Shown here in pieces: positions 46,801-58,800 of a stretch of 64,000 nucleotides of DNA. Under the pieces are notes generated by a model. It saw nothing but the letters and a program-made list of their open reading frames with translations, searched no databases and was not told where the DNA came from. Within the stretch, counting starts at the first letter, position 1, and each line of letters opens with the position of its first letter. This DNA is from Sarcocystis neurona (Eukaryota > Apicomplexa > Conoidasida > Eucoccidiorida > Sarcocystidae). Both the position numbers and the translations under genes were made by a program. The DNA lies in NCBI GenBank assembly GCA_000727475.1, contig KL647304.1, forward strand, positions 1,254,231 through 1,318,230, given 5' to 3'.

Positions 46801-49800
46801 GGTCCTACGCATTCATGCGCTCGGTCGTCGAAGAGCAAGCATCGGGAGATTGAACCGCAGGAGGCTGAGCAGCAGAGCGGCGGGCAGCAGCAGCAGGAGG
46901 AGCAGCACAGCAGCGACAGCAGGGGGAGGGGGCGCTTCTGCTGGACGCGGGGTGACAGAGGCCGCAGTGGAAGGGCAGCTCCGGCGAAGCGGCAGGGGAA
47001 GAGGAAGCAGCAGACGCGGCAGAAGGAGAAGCAGCAGCAGCAACGCCTTCTCTGGCTCCAGCAGCAGCGCAGGCAGTAGCAGAGCGCCGATGTCTGAGGA
47101 GAGCAGCAGCAGCTCACTCAGCAGCCCGCAGCTGACGGGACTCGCCGCTGCTGTTCCTGCAGCGCTGACGCGGTTTAGTAGCAGCAGCGGCAATGTGCTG
47201 CTGCCTCCCCTCTTCGCCCTTCCTCCAGCAGCCCACGGCTCGAGTAGTACCGGTGCGGCTGCCCCCTACTCACAGGCAGATGCTGCTGCTGCAGTTGTAG
47301 CTGCTGCTGAGGCAGCAGTGCCAGCTGTAGGAGGGACAGCAGCCGAGACAGACGCAGCAGGACGGGTTTTGGCGGAAGGGAGACAGGAAGAAGCGGGACT
47401 GGCAGCAGCAGCGGCAGACCGAGTCTCCGGAGTGCGCGAAGGAGGGACCATGGGACGACCGGCAGCGAGAGGTCCGGTAGTAGACGGACGAGGAGAAGAG
47501 GAGGAAGCAGCAGCAGCAGGACAGGCAGAAGCACCAGCAGCAGGGGCGCCGCACACAGAGGGTGAGGTAGCAGCGACGACAACGGGGACGGCAGGCAGAG
47601 GAGACGGGAATTTAGCAGGCGTGGCCACAGCAGCGGAAGAGGAGGAAGCGGAGAGACAGCAGCAGAGGGGTGACCATGGTGTGCGAGTTGCTGCAGGGGC
47701 TGCTGCTGTGGCTGCTGCTTTGGAGGAGAGAGTTGACGGCAGCACAGCAACGACGGGGAGACAGCAGCTGGCGTCTCGTGGCGGTGGAGACGGTGGGGGG
47801 GTGATGCCGGAGGCGGGAGGGAGACGGCGCGAAGCTGTATGGGCGGCGTGGAGACGGCGCCTGAGCGTCGAAAGCCTGTGGCTGGGCGAGGGCCTAGGCA
47901 TCTATGAAGCAGCAGCAGCTCGTGCTGCTGCTATCGATGCGGCTGCGTCCTGGGATGTAGATACGCAGCGTTGCCCGCCCTCGTTGCCTGCTGCGTTCGT
48001 GTGGAGACGCCCGCTGACAGCAGCCGACCGGCGGCGGTGCAGCAGGGTGTGGGGCCCCAGCACAGGGGCAGGCTGCAGGACGGACACGAACAGCAGCAGC
48101 AGCTGCTTGGGATTGCTGCCGTACGAGGAGGGCAGTGACTGGTTGCTGCTGAGCGGCAGCAGACACTGGCTGTGGCGCGCGCGGCGTCGCTACTACTACG
48201 CAGCGGCTGCGGCAGCAGCAGCCGCGCGTGAGAACAGCAGGAGAGGCAGCGGCAGCAGCACCCGCCGTCTGCTGCTGCGCCGGCGACACCACGACCGCCT
48301 GTGGCGCAGCCTCTTCGGGACCGTGTACAGCGACTTGTGGGGCGGCGAGGAGGAGAAGGACGAGGAGGAAGAGGGCGAGAGCCGCCGTCTCCGTCGCCGT
48401 TTTCTCCACGGAGGAGGAGGCTCTGCAGCGATGGAGGGCTGGAGACGGTGGATGTTCGAAGGCAGCAGCCTCGAGCGCCGAGCCGGAGCCGAAACGGGCC
48501 CAGGAGCCGGTGGCGACAGACGAGGAGACAGCGGGGGACGGAGACGGCGGCGTCAGCGCCGCTGGAGACGGGGGCACCAGGAGGTCCTGGCGCTGCGGAG
48601 CAGCAGCAGAAGCAGCAGCGAGAGCAGTAGCAGCAGCAGAAGCATCTATAGTGGGGAGCGCCTCCGCGATGGGTCGGCAGACGACCTTGCTGTTGCTGCA
48701 GGAAGGAGGAGAGACAGTGCGGCTGGCAGCAGCGGCGCAGAAGGCTTGAGCAGCGGGGACGAGGTTAACGACTTGACTGCTCTGCTGCTGCTGTTGCAGA
48801 CTCGGCGGACTTGGAGCACCAGCAGAATGCAGCACCAGTCGCCGGTGTTGTCTATTCTGGGGGCTGCGCTTGCCGAAGAATCTCTCTTCGCCGGAGGAAG
48901 CAGCAGCAGAATGCGCGGCTTCCTCGGGCGTCGCGGTGGGGGAGTGGCTGCAGCTCGCCGAGCAGGGGCCTGGCGAGCAGCAGCAGCAGCAACGGGCGCA
49001 GCAGGGGCTGCAGCGGGCTCTATGGGAGGAGGAGGCGCACTCCCAGCGGGAGCAGGAGGAGGAGAAGGAGGTGGTGGGAGTGCATTGGGGGCTGCGGCAG
49101 CGCTGCTGAGCGGGGGAGGAGCCGGAGGAAGCAGCAGCAGCAGAAGCCGCACGAGTTTCCTTGCTGCGACGCAAGCTGCAGCAGCAGTGGCTGCTGCCGA
49201 AGTGCGTACGTTGTTGCTGCGAGCCCGGTGGGGAGGAGAAGAAGAACTACGAAGAAGCGCTCGACGGCTAGCAGCACTGGGAAGGCGTCTTGAAGCAGCG
49301 GGGGGAAGCTCTTTTTTCTCTTCGTCGAGCGGCGCTGCTGCAGGAGGGGGAGCAGGAGCAGCAGGCGGAGGAAGCAGCGGTGCAGGGGGTCTCCTCCCGG
49401 TTTTGTTGCCTCCTCCTCCTCCGCCACCTCGAGCAGCTGCCGGCGGTGCTGCCGCTGCTGCGTCTGCCGCAGGCGGCGGTGGGGACAGCAGCAGCAGCAT
49501 GTATGGTTCGTATCAGCAGGGCCGCGGCGGAGGAGAAGCGTCAGCCGGCTTGCAGGAGGAGGAGGAAGGCAGGGCGGGGGGGAGAAGTGGTGGGAGTCTC
49601 TTCGAGAGTGAAAGTGCCCCCTCGCTAGCTGCTTCGTCGTCGTCTTCAGCGGGAGGCGGCTCGTCGTCCTCTTCGTTCACCGCCCTTGCTGCGGCAGCTG
49701 CTGCCGCAAGTTTGCTGCCGCTGCGCTGGCGGGCGACGTTGCCCCTGATGGCAGCGGACGTGCTGCGCCTGTGGGGCGGCGGCAGCAGCGTCGGCGTCGC

Positions 49801-52800
49801 CTCAGCAGCCGCCGCGGCAGCAGCAGAGGAGCAGGGCGGCGGTGGAGGACGAGCAGCAGCAGCAGCAGAGAGCGAAGAGGAGGAGGAGGAGGAAGGCGAC
49901 TCTGCAGAAGAAGAGTCGTGGAACGAAGGGGACGAGACGGCGGAAGAGGAAGACGAAGAAACGGAAGAAGAGGAAGAGGAAGACGAAGAAGAAGAGGCCG
50001 TCGAAGGAGAAGACGAAGAGGACGAAGAAATCGAAGATGAAGACGAAGAAGAGTATCTTGAAGAAGAAGAGGAAGACGAAGAGGAAGAAGACTCTGGTAT
50101 TGAAGCAGAAACGGGCGGAGAAGGAGGCTACGAAGTCGAACTCGAAGAAGTAGACGAAGAAGACATCGGAGCGACTCCCTTGAGTGCCGCATTTGCAGAG
50201 GGAGGAGACGCAGAAGAGAGAGACTGGGAGGAACGTAGAGAGACGGCCCCCTACGTCTTCAGCAGCAGCAGCAGACGTCCGAGACGCCGTCTCCCCCTCT
50301 TCGCGGCAGCAGCAGGCGAAAACCGAGGAGCAGCAGCAGCAGGAGGAGGAGGAGAGACGGTGGGGACAGCAGGAGCAGCAGCGTCCTCTCCTGCTCGCAT
50401 GCGGCAGCAGCAGCAGCCGAGAGGAGAGCGAGAGGAGCACTTGGGGGGGAGCAGAGGAGGAGGAGGAGGACGAGGAGGAGGAGGAGGAAGCGGAAGAAGA
50501 GGGCAGAGACCCGCGGCCGCAGCCGACAGCACTCAGCCGCAGCAGGCGCTACGGACGACGCAGTGCTGCGGACGGTCGGGAAGAAGAAGAAGAAATACGC
50601 GTGGGCGGCGGAAGACGCAGACGCGGGGCCCCCCGCTACGGAGAACTGCAGCAGGGCCGTCCAGGCGACAGGTGGGGTGATATACGCACATCTCTTCAGG
50701 ACGGTCTTCCGCATCCGAGCCCCACGGCTGTCTGCCAGCAATCTCCTGGTCTGCGTATATATGCATGCGCCTGAGGTCTTGCTGCTCTCTACCTCGTAAA
50801 CACGTATATATGCTTCTCTCGCATGTTTATGTACGTGGAGGGTCTATCAGGCGCAGCGCAGCGGGCACATCTAAAACACGGAAGGAACTATCTGTCCATC
50901 GCATAATACTGACCTGCATGGATGTATATACGAGGAGCTGAATATATATATATATATATATATGAGGAACTGGATATATATATGTGTGCGTATACGTACG
51001 CGTTTGCACACAAAAAGGTACACGTGTAGACCAAACGTGTTAATGCAGAATTACCGGGACATACGTACTGGCCTGTGTATACATATACATATATATATAT
51101 ATGTATATACGTGTACATATACATACGTGTGTATATATATACGTATGCGTAGGCATACAAGTAGACACTTGTATAAACGGGGCATACGTACTGGCTTGCG
51201 TGTACATATATATATATATATATATATACGTGTATATATATGTATATATGTATACACAGGCCAGGACGCGTAGGCGTGCAAGAGGACACTTGCGTATTTG
51301 TATAGGCCAGGGCATACATATGTGGTGTAGCATTTTCGTGTGTGTACGTATAAACACGTGTGGAAAGAAATATATGTATATGTTTGTATATATATCTTGG
51401 TAGATGGTCACCCGTAGTTTGCGAGCGGTGAGTAAAGGAGGGACGTATAAGTTGTATTTCGAAGAGGGCCAGACGGCAGGAGGGACGGCTCGCTGCTGCT
51501 GGTCTGTTGCCGTGCTGCTGCTGTCTGGCTGCTGTGGTTTTTTTTTTTTGTCTCTGCTACTGCCGCTACGTTCCGTCGTTGGCCGGTGCTGCTCTTCTGC
51601 CGGCTAATCATCCGCTGTGGTGCTGCACCACGGTCTGCTGTAGCACCGCAGACAACTGCTGCTGCTGCTTTCTTGTGAATACTGCTGCTGCTACGTTCTT
51701 GTCGCGTGGTGATCGTCCTGCTGCTGCGACCTCTGCTTTTCGTGCGTCTTCGCTGCGCTGCGCCGGGGCGCGTCTCTCTTCGTGTGGGGATACTGCTGCT
51801 GCTGCTCGTGGCTCTCTGGCTGCTGCGTCTGTCGTTTTTTTGCCGGCGTTGGTGCTGCTACTGCTGCGGAAGGGGGCGGGATGCAACTGTCTCATGTGTA
51901 GCCGCTTCTGCTGCTGTTGCTTCTCTGTTGCTGCCGTGCCGGTGCTGCTGCTGCACACTGCCCTTGTTCCCGTCGCAGCTGCGCGTGCTGCCTCTGCGTC
52001 CGCATGCCTCGCGCTGCTGCTGTGGTGCCCATGGCTGCTGCTGCTGCTGCGGTGCCCGTGGCTGCTGCTGCTGCGCTTCCCATGGGTGCTGCTGCTGCTG
52101 CGGTGCCCACGGCTGCTGCTGTGCCGACGGCTGCTGCTGCTGTGCCGACGGCTGCTGCTGCTGCCCCTGCTGCTTCCGTAGCACCGCGAGTCCCAGTGTT
52201 GCCGCGACTCCTGCTACTTCTTTTTGTCTTGGCTGCCGCCCACTGTTGCTGCTGCTGTGTGTCTGTCCCTCCGGTGCGCTGATGGCGTTGTTGATGTTGT
52301 ACTTGCGGCAGGGCGGCTCACTCTTCTGCGGAGCTGCTGCTGTTGTTCCGTATGTTTTTGGCCCTACTGCTGTTTCTTCCTTGCGCCTGCAGACTGCGCC
52401 GTGGAGGCCCCTTTCCGCGGTACGTGGAAGATGCCGCTTCTTCTTCGCTGCTGCAGGTGCCTTCTTCTGCTTCTTACGCCGTGGAACAGCAGCAGCAGCG
52501 ATATCCGCGACCGACAGGCGTCTTGTTGAGCAGCAGCAGGAGCAGCAGCAGCAACACACGCGCTGGGGGCGTGCCTTTCTCTTCCACCTCTTCTGCGTCA
52601 CTTTCGACAGCAGCGGGAGGAGGCGGAAGCTTTACGGGAGGAGCATGGGGCAGCAGCGGCAGCGGGTCTGGTAGTGGGGGAGCTACTACTGCTGCTGTTC
52701 CGCCGGGGCAGGGGCTGCAGCAGCAGCGACTGCAGGGCGTGGCAGCCGCAGCAGCGGAGTCGGGAACGGGAGGCCGAGGAGACAGCGGAGACGGCGGCGA

Positions 52801-55800
52801 GCAACTACCCACTCGTTCGTACAGACCCGGCCTGCTGCTGACTGCAGGACCAGCGGAGAGTGTGTATTATTATGGTTATCGGTCAAGACATCGCCTGCAG
52901 CAACGGCAGCAGCACCAGCGGTTCCATCAGCAGATGCTGCTTCAGACCCGTCGCGCCAGCAGCAGAAATGAACGGAGCAGTGGCACAGAGGGCAGTCCGC
53001 GGCTACGGAGCAGCAGCACCGGCACCAGCAGCAGCAGCCACCTTCCCGGCAGAGGAGGAGAAGCAGGAGCGGGGGGGGCTGCAGCAGGGGAGCTTAGTGA
53101 AGAAACAGCAGCAGTGACAGGAGGAGGCGGCGGAGGAGGCAGGGGCGCATGGCGTGGACGAGCAGCAGGTGGAGGAGGCGGCAGCAGCAGCGGTGGGAGA
53201 ATGTATGGGGTGGAGACGGAAGAAGAAGAGAGCGCGGTCACCAGGCAAGTTGCAGGAGGCGGAGGAAGGTTAGGAGGAAGACGCAGCAGAAGAGGTATCA
53301 GAGGAGCAGCAGCAACAGCAGCAGCGGGAGGGGGCGGGCCGGGAGGGCCCGCAGGAGTGGGAGGAGGTAGTGCAGCAGCAGCACCAGTCCACAGCGGGAG
53401 CAGCGGGTTCCGCGGGACTGCGGTGCGGCCGCAGAGAAGCAGTGCTGGGTACGGCGTTGTCGGCGGGGCGTTTTTGAGACAGAGAGAAGCGCAGCAGCAG
53501 CAGGTGGTGATGGTTCTTCCTCCCCCGCAGCAACAGCAGCAACAGGTCCTGCTCCAGCAGCAACAGCCGCTTCACCAACAACAGCCGCTTCACCAACAAC
53601 AGCTGCTGCAACACAGACGAGACAGAGGAGCCGCCAGAGGAGGAGGAGGAGGAAGGGGCTTCGAATGGGTGAGAAGCAGCAGCGGCAGCAGCAGAAGAGG
53701 TGGGGGGACAGGCCCCCCGCCGCCGAATCCTCCTCCTCCTGCAGCAGCAGCAGGAGCAGCGGAGAGCTTTGCTGCGCCTGCTGCTGTTGCGGCAGTCCCT
53801 CCTGCGCCAGCAGCACCGCCGCGCGACGCTTCTGTTGAACCGGCGAGCCACAGCAGCCGCACCGCCGCCCCCGCAGGAGGCGAAGGAGGAGGAGCAGCAC
53901 ACCGACAGCAGCAGCAGCCGTCTGGGGAAGGCGGACTTGCTGCTGCCGCAGCCGCTCCTTCTCCTCCTTCTCCGGAGCTGCTGCTGCTGCCACCGCCATC
54001 GCCCGCATCGTCCGCAGCTGCTGCTGCTGTTGCGGCGGCCAGCGAAGAAAGAGAAGAAGATCTCCTGATGCTGCAGGAGTGGGCAGGTGTCACCGCAGAA
54101 GATGGACACCGCCCAGCCGAAACAGCGTCTCAGGCCGAAAGGTAAACGACCCGCCAGCTCACACACATACACGACCTGCATGCACAGATGCATGCGTCTA
54201 CTTCGATAACACATCGGTGCCCGCACTTAGATGTCTGCCTCTTGTATATACATCTGCTTTGGTTCTACGTACACACATACGAATAGGCGTGTAGCTACGT
54301 AGAAACGATGCATATGAATCTCCCGACTACGTCGGTGTGTGGACCTGCTGGTCTTGCTGCCCCACTCTGTCCGTGCGCACGTCCCGTACGTCTTCCCGTG
54401 TGTATATTATCCACCTACGTAGATGAGAAGAAATTCATTTTTATGGAGGATGGCAGTTTCCTCTTCCGCAGGAGGTCGTACCTTCCCCTGCAATAGTAGG
54501 CGAGAGACCAACTCGTCGAATACTAACTACGAGGCGAGGCCACGAGACACTTTCTGTCCGTCATATGTGTCTCTGCGTATATATGTTTGTGTTACTCCCG
54601 TCCTCTTCTTTTTGCGTGGAATCTTTAAAAAAGTCGATGTATTCATCTCTCGTCCTCTACTCCGTAAAGGCTCACGTCGATCTTCTCTCGTTTATTCCAG
54701 AGGTTATATATATATATGTATATGTGTGTATGTGTATGTAGGCATAAATGCGTATATATATGTATGTACACAGAATTTAGTAATATAGGTATATACGTAT
54801 ATATATATATATTTACGTGCCCATCTCCATTGTAGAAATGCTCACGGGGATCATCTGTCGTCTATTTCAGAGGTAATATATATATGTGTATGTATACTGC
54901 AGTATATATATATGTATATATATGGAGAGAGAATGTAGAAACATCTACAGATATGTGTGTGTATAAATGTAGATATGCGAGTAGATATATGTTTGTGGGG
55001 CCACGTGTGCGGCGTTGGCTCCCTGGTGCCCGTTGCTTTGTTGAGCAGCAGCACCACCGCGGTGCAGCAGGCAGCGCCTTCTTTACTGCCGAATGTCTCT
55101 CTGTCTCCCGGGGGAGCAGCAGGCGCGCCTGCGGCGCCACCAGAGACAGCAGCAGGAGGCGGAGGAGGAGGCGCAGCAGCAGCAGCAGGGACGGCAGGAC
55201 CAGCAGCGGCCGCAGGAGGCGGCTCAGCAGCAGAGGGAAGTGGAGAGAGTGAAGGTGGCTTTGCTCGGCCCCGTTCAGGAGGCGCAGCAGACGACGTGTT
55301 AGCAGCAGTATTACGGCCGGTGCCTGCGTTGATCCTCACAAACCCGTTTGCCTTGCCTGCTGCTGCCTCTGCTGCTGGAGCTGCTACAGCAGCAGCACCG
55401 CCACCACCACCGCCGATGCCGCCCCCGCCTCCTCCGCCTCCCGTACGGCTCTCTAGAGAAACGCTGGCTTCCGCTGCTGCTGCTGTTGCTTCTCCAGCTG
55501 CTGCAGTTCTACCGGTGCTGACAGAGTCGGGCTCTGCAGCAGCGTCATCTGCTGCAGCGGGGTCAGCGACCTTTTCCTCGGGGGCGACTGCTGCAGCGAC
55601 AGGGGCATCGGTCGCTGCTGCTGCTGTGGCTCCTGCGGCTGCCTCCGGAAGCGGCAGCAACAGCAGCAGCAGCACCGCTGCGGGCTGCGGCAGCGGGTCG
55701 TATCTTGGGCCGACAGATTTTGGTACAGGAGGTGTAGCAGGACAAGAAGGGGAAGCAGCGGCAGCAGGTGAAGCACTGCTGCGACCGCCAGGCGAGTATA

Positions 55801-58800
55801 CTGCAGCAACAGCAGCAACAGCAGCCGGAGCAGCAGCAACACAAACAGGAGTGGTCAGGTCTGCTGCTGCGCCAGCAGCGGTTGTACGCGGCGGCCCGGC
55901 AGCACCAGCAGCAGGGACAGGTGGTGGAGGAGCTGTCTCGGGGTATGTCTACTCCGCTGCTGCCTCAGCTACAGCAGCAGAATCCGTCGGCGCTCCGACA
56001 GCTGTTCCAGGTGGTGGTGCCTCGTTGCCGCCTCCTCCTCCCCCGTCAGAAAGATCTGCTACTGCTGTTTTTGGCACCGCTCACCCTTCGGGCGTCGTGC
56101 CGGTCGCACCGGCGTTTGCTGCACCTGCTGCTGCTGCCGTCCTGCTGCCAGGGGCCACTCCTGCTGCTGCTACGTCAGCAGGAACAGCCGGTGCACCCGC
56201 CCCTCCGCCTCCTGCTGCCCCGCCTTTGGTCGAGGAGTATCCTGCAGGCGGAGACGGCAGCAGCACGTCAACCCCAGCAGGTCATGCTGCTCACCTCGCC
56301 ACACCATTTGCTGCTGCTGCGGCTGCACCTGCATCAGAACCTGCTGCTGCGGCTCCAGCTGCTCCGCCTGGCCATCCCCTCTCCGTCTGTGGAGGAGGGG
56401 CGTCCCGGCTGCCACCGCGTCCGGCTGCTGCTGCTGGTGCTGCTGCTGGATCAGCAGCAGGAGGAGGTAGTCTCGCTGCTGCAGCAACTGGTGTAGCTGC
56501 TGCCGGGGCAGCGCCAGTGCTACTCTCTGGCAACAGCAGCAACACCACACCACCGCCGCCACCGCCCCCGCCACTGCCACCCCCCCCTCCGCCTCCACCA
56601 CCGCCTACGTGCGCCAGCAGCAGCAACACGACTGGCGGACGGAACTTCTTTGCTGGTGCGGCGGGTGGAGCGGCCCTCGGACTACCTGCCGCTGCTGCAG
56701 CTGCTGCTGCAGCAGTGCCGGCCACTGCTGCGATAGGCGGCAGTGCAACAGGCTTCACAGCGGGGACGCAAGCTGGTGCTGCAGGATCACCAACAACAGC
56801 CCCGCCGGGAGGAGGAGGAACAGCAGCAGCAGGAGGCCCCGCCGGGCCGGCAGGGGGAGGGACACCAGCAGCAGCACAGGCGAACGTGTACTCCCAACCC
56901 AGCAGCGCAGCAGGTTTGCAGTGGGCTGGTAGACCTCTACAGCTGTCGTCGCAACAGCAGCAGCAGTTCCGGCTGCTGCTACCGGCGACGCTGCCTTTGA
57001 GCGAGGCAAGACCGCTCTCGCACGGCGGCTCTGCTGCTGCTGCAGGGCCGCCTCGTCCTCCCCCTCCGCCTCCCCCCCCTCCGGCAGCATCAGCACTTCC
57101 CCCTGCGCCGGCTTCTGTGGCAACGCAGCCAGCTGGAGGAGCTGCAGTGCAGGGAACGACAGCAGCAGGACCAACAGCAGCAGCACTGCTGCAGACGCAA
57201 CGACAGTCAGCAGAAGCGGCGCAGCAGCGGGAACAGGTCCCGCAGCAACAGCTGCATGCGGCGCACGGCGACCAGGGGCCCATCCCTCAGCAGCAACAGC
57301 AACAACCACAGCAGCAGCAGCAGCACCTGCAACAGCAGCAGCACCTGCAACAGCAGCAGCACCTGCAACAGCAGCAGCAACTGCAACAGCAAGGAGCAGG
57401 GAGGACAGTGCCGATGGCGCCACCCCCTCCGCCGCCGCCAGGTAGCACGTGGATAGCGGGTGGCAGGAGCAGCAGCAGCATCAGCGGCAGCAGCAACATC
57501 GGCGGCAGCAGCGGCAGCAACATCGGCGGCAGCAGCGGCAGCAACACCGGCGGCAGCGTCAGCGGCAGCAGCAGCAGCAGCAGCAACACTGGTANNNNNN
57601 NNNNNNNNNNNNNNNNNNNNNNNNNNNNNNNNNNNNNNNNNNNNNNNNNNNNNNNNNNNNNNNNNNNNNNNNNNNNNNNNNNNNNNNNNNNNNNNNNNNN
57701 NNNNNNNNNNNNNNNNNNNNNNNNNNNNNNNNNNNNNNNNNNNNNNNNNNNNNNNNNNNNNNNNNNNNNNNNNNNNNNNNNNNNNNNNNNNNNNNNNNNN
57801 NNNNNNNNNNNNNNNNNNNNNNNNNNNNNNNNNNNNNNNNNNNNNNNNNNNNNNNNNNNNNNNNNNNNNNNNNNNNNNNNNNNNNNNNNNNNNNNNNNNN
57901 NNNNNNNNNNNNNNNNNNNNNNNNNNNNNNNNNNNNNNNNNNNNNNNNNNNNNNNNNNNNNNNNNNNNNNNNNNNNNNNNNNNNNNNNNNNNNNNNNNNN
58001 NNNNNNNNGGCAGCAGCGGCAGCAACATCGGCGGCAGCAGCGGCAGCAACACCGGCGGCAGCGTCAGCGGCAGCAGCAGCAGCAGCAGCAACACTGGTAG
58101 CAGCAGCATCAGCGGCAGCAGCAGCATCGGCGGCAGCAGCAGCATCGGCGGCAGCAGCAGCATCGGCGGCAGCAGCAGCAACGGCGGCAGCAGCAGCAAC
58201 ACGGACAGCAGCGGCAGTGGCAGCAGCGGCAACGGCAGCAGCGGCAGCGGCAGCGGCAGCAGTGCCCTTGGGAGAAGCGGAAGCGCTGCGACGAGTCCTG
58301 GAAACATAGACTGCAGCAGCAGCAGCAGCAGCACCGAGCGAGGCGGAGGGGGTTTGTCCAGCAGCGGCGCACTTCGAGCAGCAGCACGTGCTGCTGGGTC
58401 GCACGACGAGCTACCACCACCTACACACACGGACGTCCGAACTGCAGCGCAGGGAAGAAGAAGCAACAGCAGCAGCACAACCAGAGGTAGGCCGGCATAG
58501 TCACACGTACGTGTATATATACGTAATAATTAGTATATAACCAACCAGCGAGAGAGGTACATACATTTATACAGAGAGAAACACATTATATTTTGTACAC
58601 ATATACACGGAAGAAGACATATACATATATGTGCGAAGGTTTGCAAGTGTATAGTTGTGTACAGAGAGAAACGTACATATTTATGCACGTAGATATATAT
58701 ATATATATGTATGTACACGGGAGGGAGATACACATACACATATGTCAAGGTGTAGATGTCAAGGTGTAGATGTGAATATATCCTGTTAATATGTTTGAGG

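Noticed and set aside
51706..52674. 322-codon + frame rich in Leu and Cys
   Set aside because: It lies in the CTG block of intron H-I and loses its character at the acceptor, where the phase-compatible exon I frame begins.
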